A stretch of DNA of 57,779 nucleotides from Verrucomicrobiales bacterium (GTDB lineage: Bacteria; Verrucomicrobiota; Verrucomicrobiia; Verrucomicrobiales; V1-33), in contig CANHIJ010000006.1 of the NCBI GenBank assembly GCA_947460575.1, positions 1 through 57,779 on the forward strand, read 5' to 3'. How positions within the stretch are numbered: position 1 is the stretch's first letter; every line of letters starts with the position of its first letter. Below, piece by piece: positions 8,512-16,980 of this stretch. A model generated the notes under the pieces. The model searched no databases, was not told the DNA's origin, and saw only the letters and a list, made by a program, of their open reading frames with translations. A program made the translations under genes and the position numbers.

Positions 8512-10596
8512 TCATGGGGCCGTCCGCAGCGGGCGGGACAGAAAATAAATCGGCAAGCCGAGGGCGCCCGGCGCGGCGGCGGCGGGGATATTGGCGAGTT
8601 CTTCGTGGTCCTCCCAGGGCTCGAGGTAAAAATCGATGGTTTGGCCGACCGCGGGGAGGGTGGAGGGAACCGGCTGCCCCTGGAGGCGGGTCCAGTCGGC
8701 AACGGCGATGCGCTTGGCTTCCAATTGGCCCATGAAAACCTGCTGGACGTCCCAGATGCTGAGGCCCAATAACTGATCCGGAAGCGGACTCGGCGGCGTC
8801 GGCAAGGCAGCTAGGGTGGCCTTGAGCTTGAGGCGAGCGGGGCGGGTGCGGGTGCTCATCCAAGCTTGGGCCACCTCGGCAGCTTGGCGGGCCTCGTCAC
8901 TTCCCAGGGCGCGGCTCCACATAGCCACCCGGTCGAGGGTGCCGGACCAGGGAGTGCCATAGGGCTGGGGGTCGCCGAAACTGAGTTGCCCGGGGCCCCA
9001 AGCGGCCAGGCCGCTGCTGGGGAGTTGAAATTCCTGCCCCACCTGCCCGTCGAGCCAGCAGGAAAGGCGGTTATTTCGCAGGGAAAGCAAGAGGTGCACT
9101 GGGCGGTCGGACTCGATTGCAAGGTTCGTGAGGATCACGGGATACACTTGCGCCGGGCGCTCCGCGGTGCCGCCGAGGAGGACGCGCAGCACCAATTTCC
9201 GATCCACCCGGTAGAGCGCAAAGGCCTCGCGCCCATCGTCTAGCATGAGAGCCGCAAGGCGAACGCTCAGCGGCGGAGCGGCCGGGCGCTCCGTGAGGAT
9301 CAGCTCCATCGACCAGGCCGACGCCGCGGCGGCCGACGCTCCTAATTTGGCAGCCACGGCGGGGTCGGCCGCGAACCAACCGCCCGAGGGGTCCATGCTG
9401 TGATAGCGCCCCCAGGTGGCGAAGCCCTGCGGCTTGAGAGAAGCCGCCGCCGCGGCGACCGGGGCGGGGCGCTGCGCGTGGTCCCAGGCGAAGACCAAAT
9501 GGTCCGCGGCGCTGGGCCAGGGCGCAGGCTGCGGCCGCGGCGCCACCGCTGGTTGCTGCGGCAGGCTGCTCTGGACCGATCCCCCATTTTCCACCCAAAG
9601 GTCCGGGGAAAGCGCCCGCCGACCCTCAGTTAGGCGAACGACTTGCTCGATACGGCGCAAGTCTGGACGCAGGCGCCCTAGCGCGATATCCGCCACGCCG
9701 TCCTCCGCCACGTGGGGGCCAGTAAAAACGAGGAGCGTGGGATCGTTGCTCCAGCGCGGGTGGAGCAAGCCCCCATCCGACCAACCCGGGGCGCCCACAA
9801 AAGTCAGTTCCCAACCGGGGTCGAGATTGGGCGCAACGCAGCGGAGGCGGCGGCGCGAGCCGTCGAGAATCGCCGTGGCGTAACTGTCGTCGGAGGCCCC
9901 TGCGGGCCACCCGCCCGCGGCCAGGGGGCTCAAGGTTTGATCCGTTAGATTGGCCAGCCCAGCCTTGGGAAAGGGGAAGAGTCCGACCGCGCGCCGCCCG
10001 TCGCGGGACATCTGGAATTGCTCCGCGCCCACCGGAGTCGCCGTCCATATGATTTCGCGCTCGTCTGGGGAGGCAGGGAGAAAGCGGAGCAGCTTTTCGC
10101 CCTCGAGGCGTCCCGCCGCGCCGGGCCGCAAGCTCTCCAGGGCGTAGACGTATTCCTTGCCGTCCGCCGGATCGCGCCACCAGTCGACCGCCATGCCGGG
10201 ACCGAGCACCCGGGCCGGGCCGTCCCAGGGCTGCAGGAGGATTTCCGGCGCGTAGGCGGTCTTTTCCCCTTGGGCGCTGCCATGGAGCCGCGTGTAGAGC
10301 ACCGCGCTGCCGTCGCGGTTGATCAGGGGACGAGCAAAATCGGCCGCCTCAGCAGTTAGAGTTCGAACGCCGCGACCGTCGGCGGGATCGTAGACAGACA
10401 CGTGGCGAGAGCCGCTCGGGGGCACTTCCTCGAGCCACGCCAGCCGGGCGGCCCGCCCCCCGAGGAGGGGGGCCAGATCGGCTAAGGGCCGGGCCGCCGC
10501 GGAGCCGGGTGGCGCCGCCGGAGGGGGCGGCGAGCACCCTGCCCCCAGGGCGGCAAAGGCCAAAAAAGCGAGGCGGAGGGCCGGACGGAAAATCAT
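8512..10596 (-). CDS. Lipoprotein with TolB-like propeller and LamG (concanavalin-like) domain
   Basis: 694 residues. A lipoprotein signal ends in the lipobox ALGAGC (C21), so it should be membrane-anchored. Residues about 45-370 carry repeated WD/TolB-like segments (VSVYDPADGRGVRTLTAE, SDDSYATAILDGSRRRLRC), consistent with a beta-propeller. Residues about 380-590 look like a LamG/concanavalin-like lectin domain (FATWGRYHSMDPSGGW, SFGDPQPYGTPWSGTLDRV). A short C-terminal stretch follows. It lies between the cytochrome/LRR gene (gap 47 nt) and the PSD1 gene (gap 238 nt), all on one strand, which suggests a common role in binding or processing a surface polymer. Specific substrate unknown. Confidence 0.75.
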   Translation of the reverse strand: MIFRPALRLAFLAFAALGAGCSPPPPAAPPGSAAARPLADLAPLLGGRAARLAWLEEVPPSGSRHVSVYDPADGRGVRTLTAEAADFARPLINRDGSAVLYTRLHGSAQGEKTAYAPEILLQPWDGPARVLGPGMAVDWWRDPADGKEYVYALESLRPGAAGRLEGEKLLRFLPASPDEREIIWTATPVGAEQFQMSRDGRRAVGLFPFPKAGLANLTDQTLSPLAAGGWPAGASDDSYATAILDGSRRRLRCVAPNLDPGWELTFVGAPGWSDGGLLHPRWSNDPTLLVFTGPHVAEDGVADIALGRLRPDLRRIEQVVRLTEGRRALSPDLWVENGGSVQSSLPQQPAVAPRPQPAPWPSAADHLVFAWDHAQRPAPVAAAAASLKPQGFATWGRYHSMDPSGGWFAADPAVAAKLGASAAAASAWSMELILTERPAAPPLSVRLAALMLDDGREAFALYRVDRKLVLRVLLGGTAERPAQVYPVILTNLAIESDRPVHLLLSLRNNRLSCWLDGQVGQEFQLPSSGLAAWGPGQLSFGDPQPYGTPWSGTLDRVAMWSRALGSDEARQAAEVAQAWMSTRTRPARLKLKATLAALPTPPSPLPDQLLGLSIWDVQQVFMGQLEAKRIAVADWTRLQGQPVPSTLPAVGQTIDFYLEPWEDHEELANIPAAAAPGALGLPIYFLSRPLRTAP

Positions 10597-10643
10597 GCCT
10601 TAGCGATGGAACCAGATCCGGGGGGCTGCAATGGCGCGCGGAG

Positions 10644-12671
10644 CTACTTCAGGTTGTCCGGGAGAGCGGCGTCCTTCAATTTGACGTCCGTCTTGGCTCC
10701 AGCGTCGATCCACCACTTGATGACTGCCAATTCTTTTTCGCTGAGTTGATCTTTGTTAGAAGGCGGCATGTGCTCGTCTTCCTCCAGCGGCAACAGGGCG
10801 CGTTTCACCATCAAGCTTTCGCCAGATTTCCCGGCCACCACCACTGGCAAGCCGCTGTCGCCGTTCTTCATCAAATCCGCAAAAGTGTGCAGCCGCAGCT
10901 TGCCCTTGTCCTTTTCGGCGCCGTGGCAGCCGATGCATTTGGCCGCTAGAATCGGTTGAATCAGGGCGTCGTACACGGGCTTTTCTGGATCCGCCGCGAC
11001 GGGGGCCGCGGGGGCGGCCGCGACCACGGCGGCGACCGCCGTCTTGACCTCTTGGTCCCAGCCCAAGTTGATCACCACGTCGGGCAATTTAGCGTGCAGG
11101 GCTTCCGCCGCGGGCTTGGTCGCCCCGGTCTGCCACACAAAGAGCCTTTTCAACTTGGGGAGCTTTTCCAACTTAGCGAGGCCCGCGTCGGTGATCTTGG
11201 TGTTAAAAAGATTGAGGTATTCCAGTTGCCCCAGGCCGAGGAGGGCGTCGATCCCGGCATCCGTGATAGCGGTGTTCGGGAGGTGGAGTTTTTTGAGGTT
11301 TTTCATTCCCGCCAGGCTGGCCAGCCCGCCATCGGTGACCTTGCTGCGGCTCAGGTTGAGCTCCGCCATCCGCTCGGCTAGAGGCGCAAATTTGGCCAAC
11401 TCGCCGTCGCCGAATTTGTCCGCGATGTTGACGCAATTAAAAGTGAGGGCGGCATCATTTTGCGCCAGGGGAAGGATAGCCACGCCCAGCTCTTTTTCTA
11501 AAGCCTGCACCGGGGCCATGTCCGGCCCTGGAGCCGGGGCTGCTGGGGCTGGAGCCGCTGCTGGAACCGCTGCTGGGGCCGCTGCGGCCGCGGCTGGGTC
11601 TGGGGCCGCCGGCGGCGCTGGCGCTGGGGCGGCCGGTGCCGCTGGGGCCGCCTCGGGCGCTGGGGCGGCGGCGGGGCCGGGGGCGCCCGCCTCGCCCGGG
11701 GCTCCGGCGGCGGCGCGAGGGGCCTGGAGGAGCGCTTTGATTTTTTCCAAAATGGGCCCTGGAATGGAGGCATCGCTCAACTTGAGGTCGGGGCTGGCGC
11801 CGCTGTCGACCCACCACTGGAGCACCGCTAACTCCTCGGCGGTGACCTGCGCTTTGGCCTCCGGCGGCATGTGGTCTTCGTCCGCCAGAGGAAGGAGGAT
11901 GCGGGCCACCGCCGCGCTCTGCGCCGATTGCTGCGGAACCACCGCCGCCTGCGCGCTGTCGCCAGCCAACAACATGGCGGCCGCGGTGTGGAGTTGCAGG
12001 GCTCCCTTTTGCTTTTCCAATCCGTGGCAGCTGACGCACTTGGATTCCATCAGGGGGGCGATCACCGCCGCGTAGACCGTCAACTCGGCCGCCGGAGTGG
12101 CCTGCGCCGCGGCGGAGCGGTTCGTCAGTTTTTGGACTTCCTTGAGAATGTCGCCGTGGGTCAGCGTGCCACCGAAGTGGCCAGCTACCACCAAGGCGGC
12201 CGCAGTGGTGAAAAGAGGGGCACGATAGAGAGATGAGGACATAAGTGGTTTTTTCTGCTGATAGTGGAGATTGGCGAGAAGGGTGACAAAGGCCAGCACC
12301 GGCACCGCGATACCGGACCAAAGGTGCCAATTCAAGATTTCATTGGCGTAGCCCCCGGAAAGGGAAAGGAAGTAGCCCGCGAGCACCGCCTGCATCGCGC
12401 TGAGAAACCCCAACCAAATCAAAAAAGTCACTGCACCATCGTGGCTCCGCAGCCGACCCGTGCCCAGTTCTAAGAGCGCCGCCGCCATCAAAACCCCAAT
12501 CGGAAGGTGCAGCACCAGCGGATGAAATTTCCCCGCGACGCTCAACTCTAACGGCAGGGTAGACCCCCGGGGAAATTTGCCGAAGCAGAGGCCCAAGGCC
12601 ACCGCAAACAGCGCAAAGACCGCCACAGCGGCAATTTTCTGAACGTCAGGGCGAAGAAGTCTGGCAAGCAT
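10644..12671 (-). CDS. Membrane diheme cytochrome protein with DUF2231-like domain and leucine-rich repeats
   Basis: 675 residues, first gene of the minus-strand operon. The N terminus holds about five membrane helices (15-165) of a DUF2231-like type (KFHPLVLHLPIGVLMAAALL). A PSCyt1 module with CVSCH (C212-H216) and a DEDHMPPEAK distal Met motif follows. Next is a long Ala/Pro linker (about 325-385), then four to five leucine-rich repeats (about 420-530, NLKKLHLPNTAITDAGIDAL). A second cytochrome module carries CIGCH (C579-H583) and EDEHMPPSNK. The two cytochrome modules resemble each other and may be an internal duplication. The likely place is the inner membrane with the hemes in the periplasm. 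An electron-transfer role is inferred from the heme motifs only. Confidence 0.88.
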   Translation of the reverse strand: MLARLLRPDVQKIAAVAVFALFAVALGLCFGKFPRGSTLPLELSVAGKFHPLVLHLPIGVLMAAALLELGTGRLRSHDGAVTFLIWLGFLSAMQAVLAGYFLSLSGGYANEILNWHLWSGIAVPVLAFVTLLANLHYQQKKPLMSSSLYRAPLFTTAAALVVAGHFGGTLTHGDILKEVQKLTNRSAAAQATPAAELTVYAAVIAPLMESKCVSCHGLEKQKGALQLHTAAAMLLAGDSAQAAVVPQQSAQSAAVARILLPLADEDHMPPEAKAQVTAEELAVLQWWVDSGASPDLKLSDASIPGPILEKIKALLQAPRAAAGAPGEAGAPGPAAAPAPEAAPAAPAAPAPAPPAAPDPAAAAAAPAAVPAAAPAPAAPAPGPDMAPVQALEKELGVAILPLAQNDAALTFNCVNIADKFGDGELAKFAPLAERMAELNLSRSKVTDGGLASLAGMKNLKKLHLPNTAITDAGIDALLGLGQLEYLNLFNTKITDAGLAKLEKLPKLKRLFVWQTGATKPAAEALHAKLPDVVINLGWDQEVKTAVAAVVAAAPAAPVAADPEKPVYDALIQPILAAKCIGCHGAEKDKGKLRLHTFADLMKNGDSGLPVVVAGKSGESLMVKRALLPLEEDEHMPPSNKDQLSEKELAVIKWWIDAGAKTDVKLKDAALPDNLK
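11521..11715 (-). repeat. Ala/Pro low-complexity linker DNA
   Basis: GC-rich imperfect repeats (GCTGGGGC/GCCGCTGG-type units) encode the Ala-Pro linker between the first cytochrome module and the LRR region of the membrane cytochrome protein. Such tracts usually vary in length between strains. Confidence 0.6.
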
Positions 12672-12796
12672 GGGCAGTAAGACTAAGAGCGCGCCCGCAG
12701 GCTTCTTTCAATCGGACGCGCCGCGCCCAGATCCGCGAAAGCCCGATCTGCGGGATTCCCGTTGCGCCGTCCGGGGGGGGACCTTAGTGCGGCCCC

Positions 12797-13795
12797 ATGA
12801 AACGCGACTCCCTGCCCGCCATCCTGCAAGCCTGCCGGACCCGCCGCATTTTAGTGGTAGGAGACGTGATGCTCGACCGCTTCATCCGCGGCAATGTCAG
12901 CCGCATTTCCCCGGAAGCTCCCGTGCCCGTGGTGCACGTCACCCGCGAGGACGCCTACCCCGGCGGGGCCGCCAACGTGGCCCGCAACTTGGCCCCCTTT
13001 GCCGCCCAGGTGCACGTCTTGGGGGTCACCGGCACCGGACCCCTAACTGACCAACTACACAGCCTGCTCACCCAGCACGGCATCGATACCTCCGGACTGC
13101 TCGCCAGCGAGGATCATGAAACCATCGTCAAAACCCGCGTCGTCGCCCGCGGCCAACAAGTGGCCCGAATCGACCGCGAAACCATCAAGGCGCCCTCCCC
13201 GGCCCTGGTGGCCCGGGCCCTAACTTGGCTCGACGCCATCCTGCCCCAGGTCGACGCCATCATCATCGAAGATTACGCCAAGGGCTTCCTCACGCAAGAA
13301 CTGGTCGACGCCGTCACCACCCGGGCCGCCGCCCGCGGCCTTCCCGTCACCGTCGACCCCAACCCCGGCAATCCCCTGCGTTGGCACCAGGCGACCGCGG
13401 TCAAACCCAACCGCAAGGAGGCCTTCGAAGCCGCGGGCCTCCCCGACCCCGGCGATGTCCCCCTCGCGGCCCTGCTGGCACAACTCCCCGCCCTGGCGTC
13501 CCGACTGTGGGAGCACTGGGACGCCCGCCAATTGCTTATCACCCTCGGCGAACACGGCATGGCCCTGCTCCAAAAAGGACAAGCCCTTTACCACACTCCC
13601 ACCCGCGCCCGCGAGGTCTTCGACGTCTCTGGAGCCGGCGATACCGCCATCGCTCTCTACACCCTAGCGCTCGCCGCGGGCTGCCCGCCCCCTCAGGCCG
13701 CCGCCATTTCTAACCTCGCCAGCGGCGTGGTCGTCGCCAAAGCGGGCACGGCGACCCTCAGCCCTGAAGAACTGTTAGAAGCAGCTGATCCCTGA
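12797..13795 (+). CDS. rfaE1: D-glycero-beta-D-manno-heptose-7-phosphate kinase (RfaE1/HldE kinase domain)
   Basis: PfkB/ribokinase-family sugar kinase that phosphorylates D-glycero-D-manno-heptose-7-phosphate at C1 in ADP-heptose synthesis for lipopolysaccharide core. The 332 residues match the kinase half of E. coli HldE: ILVVGDVMLDRFIRG at residue 17, substrate loop SRISPEAPVPVV, YPGGAANVARNLA, and the PfkB signature DVSGAGDTA with catalytic Asp282. The adenylyltransferase half is absent, so that step must be encoded elsewhere. It is transcribed divergently from the cytochrome operon across a 125-bp gap. The leader reads GTGCGGCCCC before ATG, without a Shine-Dalgarno motif. The gene implies an LPS-bearing diderm envelope. 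Confidence 0.9.
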   Translation: MKRDSLPAILQACRTRRILVVGDVMLDRFIRGNVSRISPEAPVPVVHVTREDAYPGGAANVARNLAPFAAQVHVLGVTGTGPLTDQLHSLLTQHGIDTSGLLASEDHETIVKTRVVARGQQVARIDRETIKAPSPALVARALTWLDAILPQVDAIIIEDYAKGFLTQELVDAVTTRAAARGLPVTVDPNPGNPLRWHQATAVKPNRKEAFEAAGLPDPGDVPLAALLAQLPALASRLWEHWDARQLLITLGEHGMALLQKGQALYHTPTRAREVFDVSGAGDTAIALYTLALAAGCPPPQAAAISNLASGVVVAKAGTATLSPEELLEAADP

Positions 13796-13884
13796 GGGCT
13801 TTTTGGCACATTGGGGTTGGCAGAGCTCCATTTGGCGCGTCCCTTCCCCATCCTTTCCTTTCTTCCTTCCTCCCTCCACCGCAC

Positions 13885-14532
13885 GTGTCCATCCGCCTGC
13901 TCATCGGCCTCGGCAATCCCGGCCCCGAATACGAAAACACCCGCCACAACGCGGGCTTCATGATCTTGGACCGCGTGGCCCAGCGCCTCGGAGCCAAGTG
14001 GGTCCGCGAGCGCAAATTCGAGGGTTGGTTCGCCCGCTCCGACGGCCTCTTTTTGCTCAAGCCCAAAACCTTCATGAACCTGAGCGGGCGCAGCGTGGCC
14101 GCGGTCTGCGGCTTTTATAAAATCCCGCCCTCCGACCTGCTGGCCATCTACGACGACGTCGCCCTGCCCGAGGGGCGCCTTCGCCTCAAGCCCTCCGGCT
14201 CCGCGGGCGGCCACAACGGCATCAAATCCATCATCGCCAGCCTGGGTAGCGACCAGTTCCCGCGGCTCCGTTTTGGCGTCGGCGCCGCGGACCGCCACTC
14301 CCTGGTCGACCACGTGCTGGGGCGCTTCGATCCCGCCTCTGCGGAGGAGCTGCACAAATCGCTTGAGAAAGCAGCGGATGCTGTCATTTTCGCCTCCCTT
14401 CGCGGGCTCGAGCCTGCGATGCATCACTTTAACCCTGGGGAACCGCCCCGTGCCAAACCCGCTAGGCCTGTGCCGTCCCCGGGCCCGGCCACCGCGGCCC
14501 CCAGCGTCCCCAACCCAAACGAATCCACATGA
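13885..14532 (+). CDS. pth: Peptidyl-tRNA hydrolase
   Basis: Cleaves peptidyl-tRNA dropped from ribosomes. The 215 residues begin at a GTG start, immediately followed by the conserved IRLLIGLGNPGPEYENTRHN, with the catalytic His21 and Asn11 of the family. Also seen: FMNLSGRSV, the DDVALPEG motif and GGHNGIKSI. The C-terminal 25 residues are a Pro/Ala-rich extension. The stop overlaps the rpsF start (ATGA, 4 bp), so the two are translationally coupled. The 89-bp leader is a long pyrimidine tract (CCTTTCCTTTCTTCC) without a Shine-Dalgarno motif. Confidence 0.95.
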   Translation: MSIRLLIGLGNPGPEYENTRHNAGFMILDRVAQRLGAKWVRERKFEGWFARSDGLFLLKPKTFMNLSGRSVAAVCGFYKIPPSDLLAIYDDVALPEGRLRLKPSGSAGGHNGIKSIIASLGSDQFPRLRFGVGAADRHSLVDHVLGRFDPASAEELHKSLEKAADAVIFASLRGLEPAMHHFNPGEPPRAKPARPVPSPGPATAAPSVPNPNEST

Positions 14533-14816
14533 AGCGCAAATACGAAGGTCTCATCGTCCTCAACACCAAAGGCAAGGACGACACCGTCGATGCCCTCGTC
14601 TCCAAACTCGGTCGCGAGATGGAACTCGAAGGCATCACCCTCGACCAAATCGACCACATCGGCAAAAAGACCTTCCCCTACGGCAGCAAAAAGCTAACTG
14701 AAGGTTACTACGTCTCCTACCACCTCCAGGCCGAGCCCGCCAAGATCGACGCCCTCAAAACGAAGCTCAATCTCAACGCCGACGTCCACCAGCAGCACTA
14801 CCAGCGCCGCGCCTAA
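14529..14816 (+). CDS. rpsF: 30S ribosomal protein S6
   Basis: 95 residues, the normal length for bS6. It opens KRKYEGLIVLNTKGKDD and contains the GKKTFPYGSKKLTEGYYV segment typical of the family. It is part of the small ribosomal subunit platform beside bS18. The start codon overlaps the pth stop by 4 bp. An intrinsic terminator follows at 14877, before ssb, so pth-rpsF may form one unit and ssb another. The usual partner rpsR (S18) is not next to it. Confidence 0.95.
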   Translation: MKRKYEGLIVLNTKGKDDTVDALVSKLGREMELEGITLDQIDHIGKKTFPYGSKKLTEGYYVSYHLQAEPAKIDALKTKLNLNADVHQQHYQRRA

Positions 14817-14876
14817 GCGGCCCCCGCGGGGGCCCCTCGGGCCCGCTCCGCCCCATTTCCACATTTTATTCCGAGA

Positions 14877-14912
14877 GAAGGGCTTGCCGCAGGGCAAGCC
14901 CTTCGCTTTATT
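14877..14912 (+). terminator. Intrinsic terminator between rpsF and ssb
   Basis: A perfect 12-bp stem, GAAGGGCTTGCC (14877-14888) with GGCAAGCCCTTC (14893-14904), has a 4-base loop and is followed by GCTTTATT. The T-tract is weak, so read-through into ssb is possible. A second GC palindrome (GGCCCCCGCGGGGGCC, 14819-14834) lies just after the rpsF stop. Confidence 0.75.
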
Positions 14913-14933
14913 CGGCACCCACCCCTTTTCGCC

Positions 14934-15485
14934 ATGGCCTCTCTCAACAAAGTAATGATCATCGGGAACCTCACGCGGGATCCTGAACTCCGCTACACCC
15001 CCAAGGGCCAGGCGGTGACCGATATCGCCCTCGCCGTCAACCGCCGCTACGTGGTCGACGGCGAAAAACGCGAGGAAGTCACCTACGTCGATGTCACGTT
15101 CTGGGGCAAAGGCGCCGAAATCATCGCCCAATACATGAAAAAGGGCAATCCCATGTACGTCGAAGGCCGCCTCCGCCTCGACAGTTGGGATGACAAAACC
15201 ACCGGCCAAAAGCGCTCCCGCCTCACCGTCACCGGCGAAGAATTCCAGTTCCTCGGCGGCAAGGGCGAGGGCGGCGGCAGCAGCCAGCCGTACGACGACG
15301 AAGGCGGCTCCTCCCGCAGCAGCGGCAGCTCCTCCCCGCGCCCGCAAGCCCAGCAGCGCCCCAGCGGCGGCAGCAGCTCCGGTGGCTACAGCAGCGGCAG
15401 CGGCGGCGGCGGCGGCGGCGGCCCAGCCCCCTCCCGCCCCGACGCCTTCCCTCCCGGCCTCGACGACGACGAGATTCCTTTTTGA
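14934..15485 (+). CDS. ssb: Single-stranded DNA-binding protein
   Basis: Binds and protects single-stranded DNA in replication and repair. The 183 residues show an OB fold (1-105): MASLNKVMIIGNLTRDPELR, the VTYVDVTFWGKGAE strand, VEGRLRLDSWDDK. A flexible Gly/Ser/Pro/Gln linker (about 110-172) follows, then the conserved acidic tip DDDEIPF, which recruits partner proteins. The linker contains a run of seven GGC triplets. The gene follows the rpsF terminator and starts at ATG 14934 after a C-rich leader without a Shine-Dalgarno motif. Confidence 0.97.
   Translation: MASLNKVMIIGNLTRDPELRYTPKGQAVTDIALAVNRRYVVDGEKREEVTYVDVTFWGKGAEIIAQYMKKGNPMYVEGRLRLDSWDDKTTGQKRSRLTVTGEEFQFLGGKGEGGGSSQPYDDEGGSSRSSGSSSPRPQAQQRPSGGSSSGGYSSGSGGGGGGGPAPSRPDAFPPGLDDDEIPF
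15402..15422 (+). repeat. (GGC)7 microsatellite in ssb linker
   Basis: Seven consecutive GGC triplets encode polyglycine in the disordered SSB linker. Length changes would stay in frame. Confidence 0.8.
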
Positions 15486-15599
15486 CCTCAAAACCCGAGG
15501 AGGACCCGCCCCCGCGACCAAGCTTCCGGCCGCGCCTCCGCAGTACCCCAGCCATTTCCGTCGACTTCGGCGACCGGGCCGAATCCCCATTTCTAACGC

Positions 15600-16910
15600 A
15601 TGTCCAACTCCCCCTGCCCCTCGGCATCCGACTCCGCCCCAGCCGCCAGAGTTTCCCCCGCCCCAGCCGTCGACCCGGCGGTCATGGCCCTCAAGCGCCA
15701 ACAGCACCTTCTGATTTTCCTGACGGTGTTGATCGACCTGATTGGCTTCGGGATTTTGATTCCCGTCATCCAGCCGATTGCCGGGAAATTGGGGGCGCCG
15801 CTTTGGGTCGCCACCCTGCTGTTGGGGGTTTACAGCCTGATGCAATTCATTTTTTCGCCGGTGCTGGGCCGCCTCAGTGACCGGGTCGGCCGCGTCCCCG
15901 TGCTGGTGCTGAGCCTCTGGGCTTCGGTGGGAGGATACCTGACCATGTCCCTCGCGGTGAGCGGCTGGGTGCCTCCCCTGGTCGGGATTGTGCTGCTCTT
16001 TGCTGCCCGCGTCATCACCGGGATCGGCGGGGCCAGCATCAGCACTGCGCAAAGTTATCTCTCAGACATCACCGCCCCGGAAAAACGCGCCGGGGTCATG
16101 GGCATGATCGGAGCCGCCTTCGGCCTGGGGTTTATGATCGGCCCCGTGCTGGGAGGGGTCCTCTCGCACTGGGGGGGGAACGCCGCTCCCTTTCTCTTCG
16201 CCGCGGGCTTGAGTGTGCTCAATGTGCTGCTGATGGCGCGCCGCTTGCCCGAAACCCTTCCTCCCGAAAAACGCGGCGCCACTCGCGCCTCGCCTTCGGT
16301 CTTTGCGGTCGCCCTCGCCCACCGCGGTACCGCCCTCCCCCCTCTCCTGCTCGCTAACTTTCTCGCGATTGGAGCCTTCTCCACGATGACAGCGGCCTTT
16401 GTACTTTTCCTGGAAAACCACGCCTTATTTCAATTCAACGTCAAACAAATCGGCTATTGTTTTGGATTCATCGGCATCGTGGGCGTCGTCATCCAAGGCG
16501 GCCTGATTCGGCGCATCGCCAAGAATAACAATGAAGGCCAGCTGGCCCTCACCGGTTTGGTCCTGATGGTGATTGCGATGCTGTGGCTGCCCTTTAGCAC
16601 CCCCTGGCTCTTCCTCGTTTTGAATATGTGGCTCATGGCCGCGGGAAACAGCCTGACTAATCCCTGCCTGAATACCTTGGCGAGCCGCTGCGGCACCCTG
16701 CAAAACCAAGGATTGACCATGGGGGCCATGGCGGGCGCCGGCAGCCTCGGGCGGTTTTTCGGAGCCCTCGTCGCTGGGCCGCTGCTGATGTTGAACCAGC
16801 AGAACACTTTGCAGTACGGCCGCTACGCCTTTCTCGCCGCCGCCCTCCTCATGGCCCTCGCTGTCTTGCCTCTGCGCGCGGCCGCCAAGTTCTCCGCGCA
16901 GCGCCCCTAG
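15600..16910 (+). CDS. MFS transporter, TetA-like drug:H+ antiporter family
   Basis: Inner-membrane major facilitator of 436 residues with about twelve hydrophobic helices. Visible landmarks are the TetA-like first helix (LIDLIGFGILIPVIQPIAG), motif A between helices 2 and 3 (GRLSDRVGRVPVLV), and motif C in helix 5 (GMIGAAFGLGFMIGPVLGG). The first 28 residues are a Pro/Ser/Ala-rich extension; an alternative start is the ATG at 15684 (MALKRQQHL). The gene follows ssb by 114 bp and precedes the ABC exporter by 70 bp on the same strand. The substrate cannot be read from sequence; the TetA-like subfamily often exports drugs. Confidence 0.88.
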   Translation: MSNSPCPSASDSAPAARVSPAPAVDPAVMALKRQQHLLIFLTVLIDLIGFGILIPVIQPIAGKLGAPLWVATLLLGVYSLMQFIFSPVLGRLSDRVGRVPVLVLSLWASVGGYLTMSLAVSGWVPPLVGIVLLFAARVITGIGGASISTAQSYLSDITAPEKRAGVMGMIGAAFGLGFMIGPVLGGVLSHWGGNAAPFLFAAGLSVLNVLLMARRLPETLPPEKRGATRASPSVFAVALAHRGTALPPLLLANFLAIGAFSTMTAAFVLFLENHALFQFNVKQIGYCFGFIGIVGVVIQGGLIRRIAKNNNEGQLALTGLVLMVIAMLWLPFSTPWLFLVLNMWLMAAGNSLTNPCLNTLASRCGTLQNQGLTMGAMAGAGSLGRFFGALVAGPLLMLNQQNTLQYGRYAFLAAALLMALAVLPLRAAAKFSAQRP

Positions 16911-16980
16911 CCCTATGTCAGGGCCTGCGCCGCGGACGCAAGGCTATTGACGGACCTGCCTGCGGCTCTGAAGATGCGCC

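Noticed and set aside
15402..15422. (GGC)7 tract as a phase-variation switch
   Set aside because: The unit is a trinucleotide in frame, so length change alters the linker but cannot switch ssb off.
14694..16052. 452-residue open frame on the minus strand across rpsF, ssb and the MFS gene
   Set aside because: It is antisense to three clear genes, has Gly/Ala/Arg-rich low-complexity content and no family motif. Long antisense frames are expected at this GC content.
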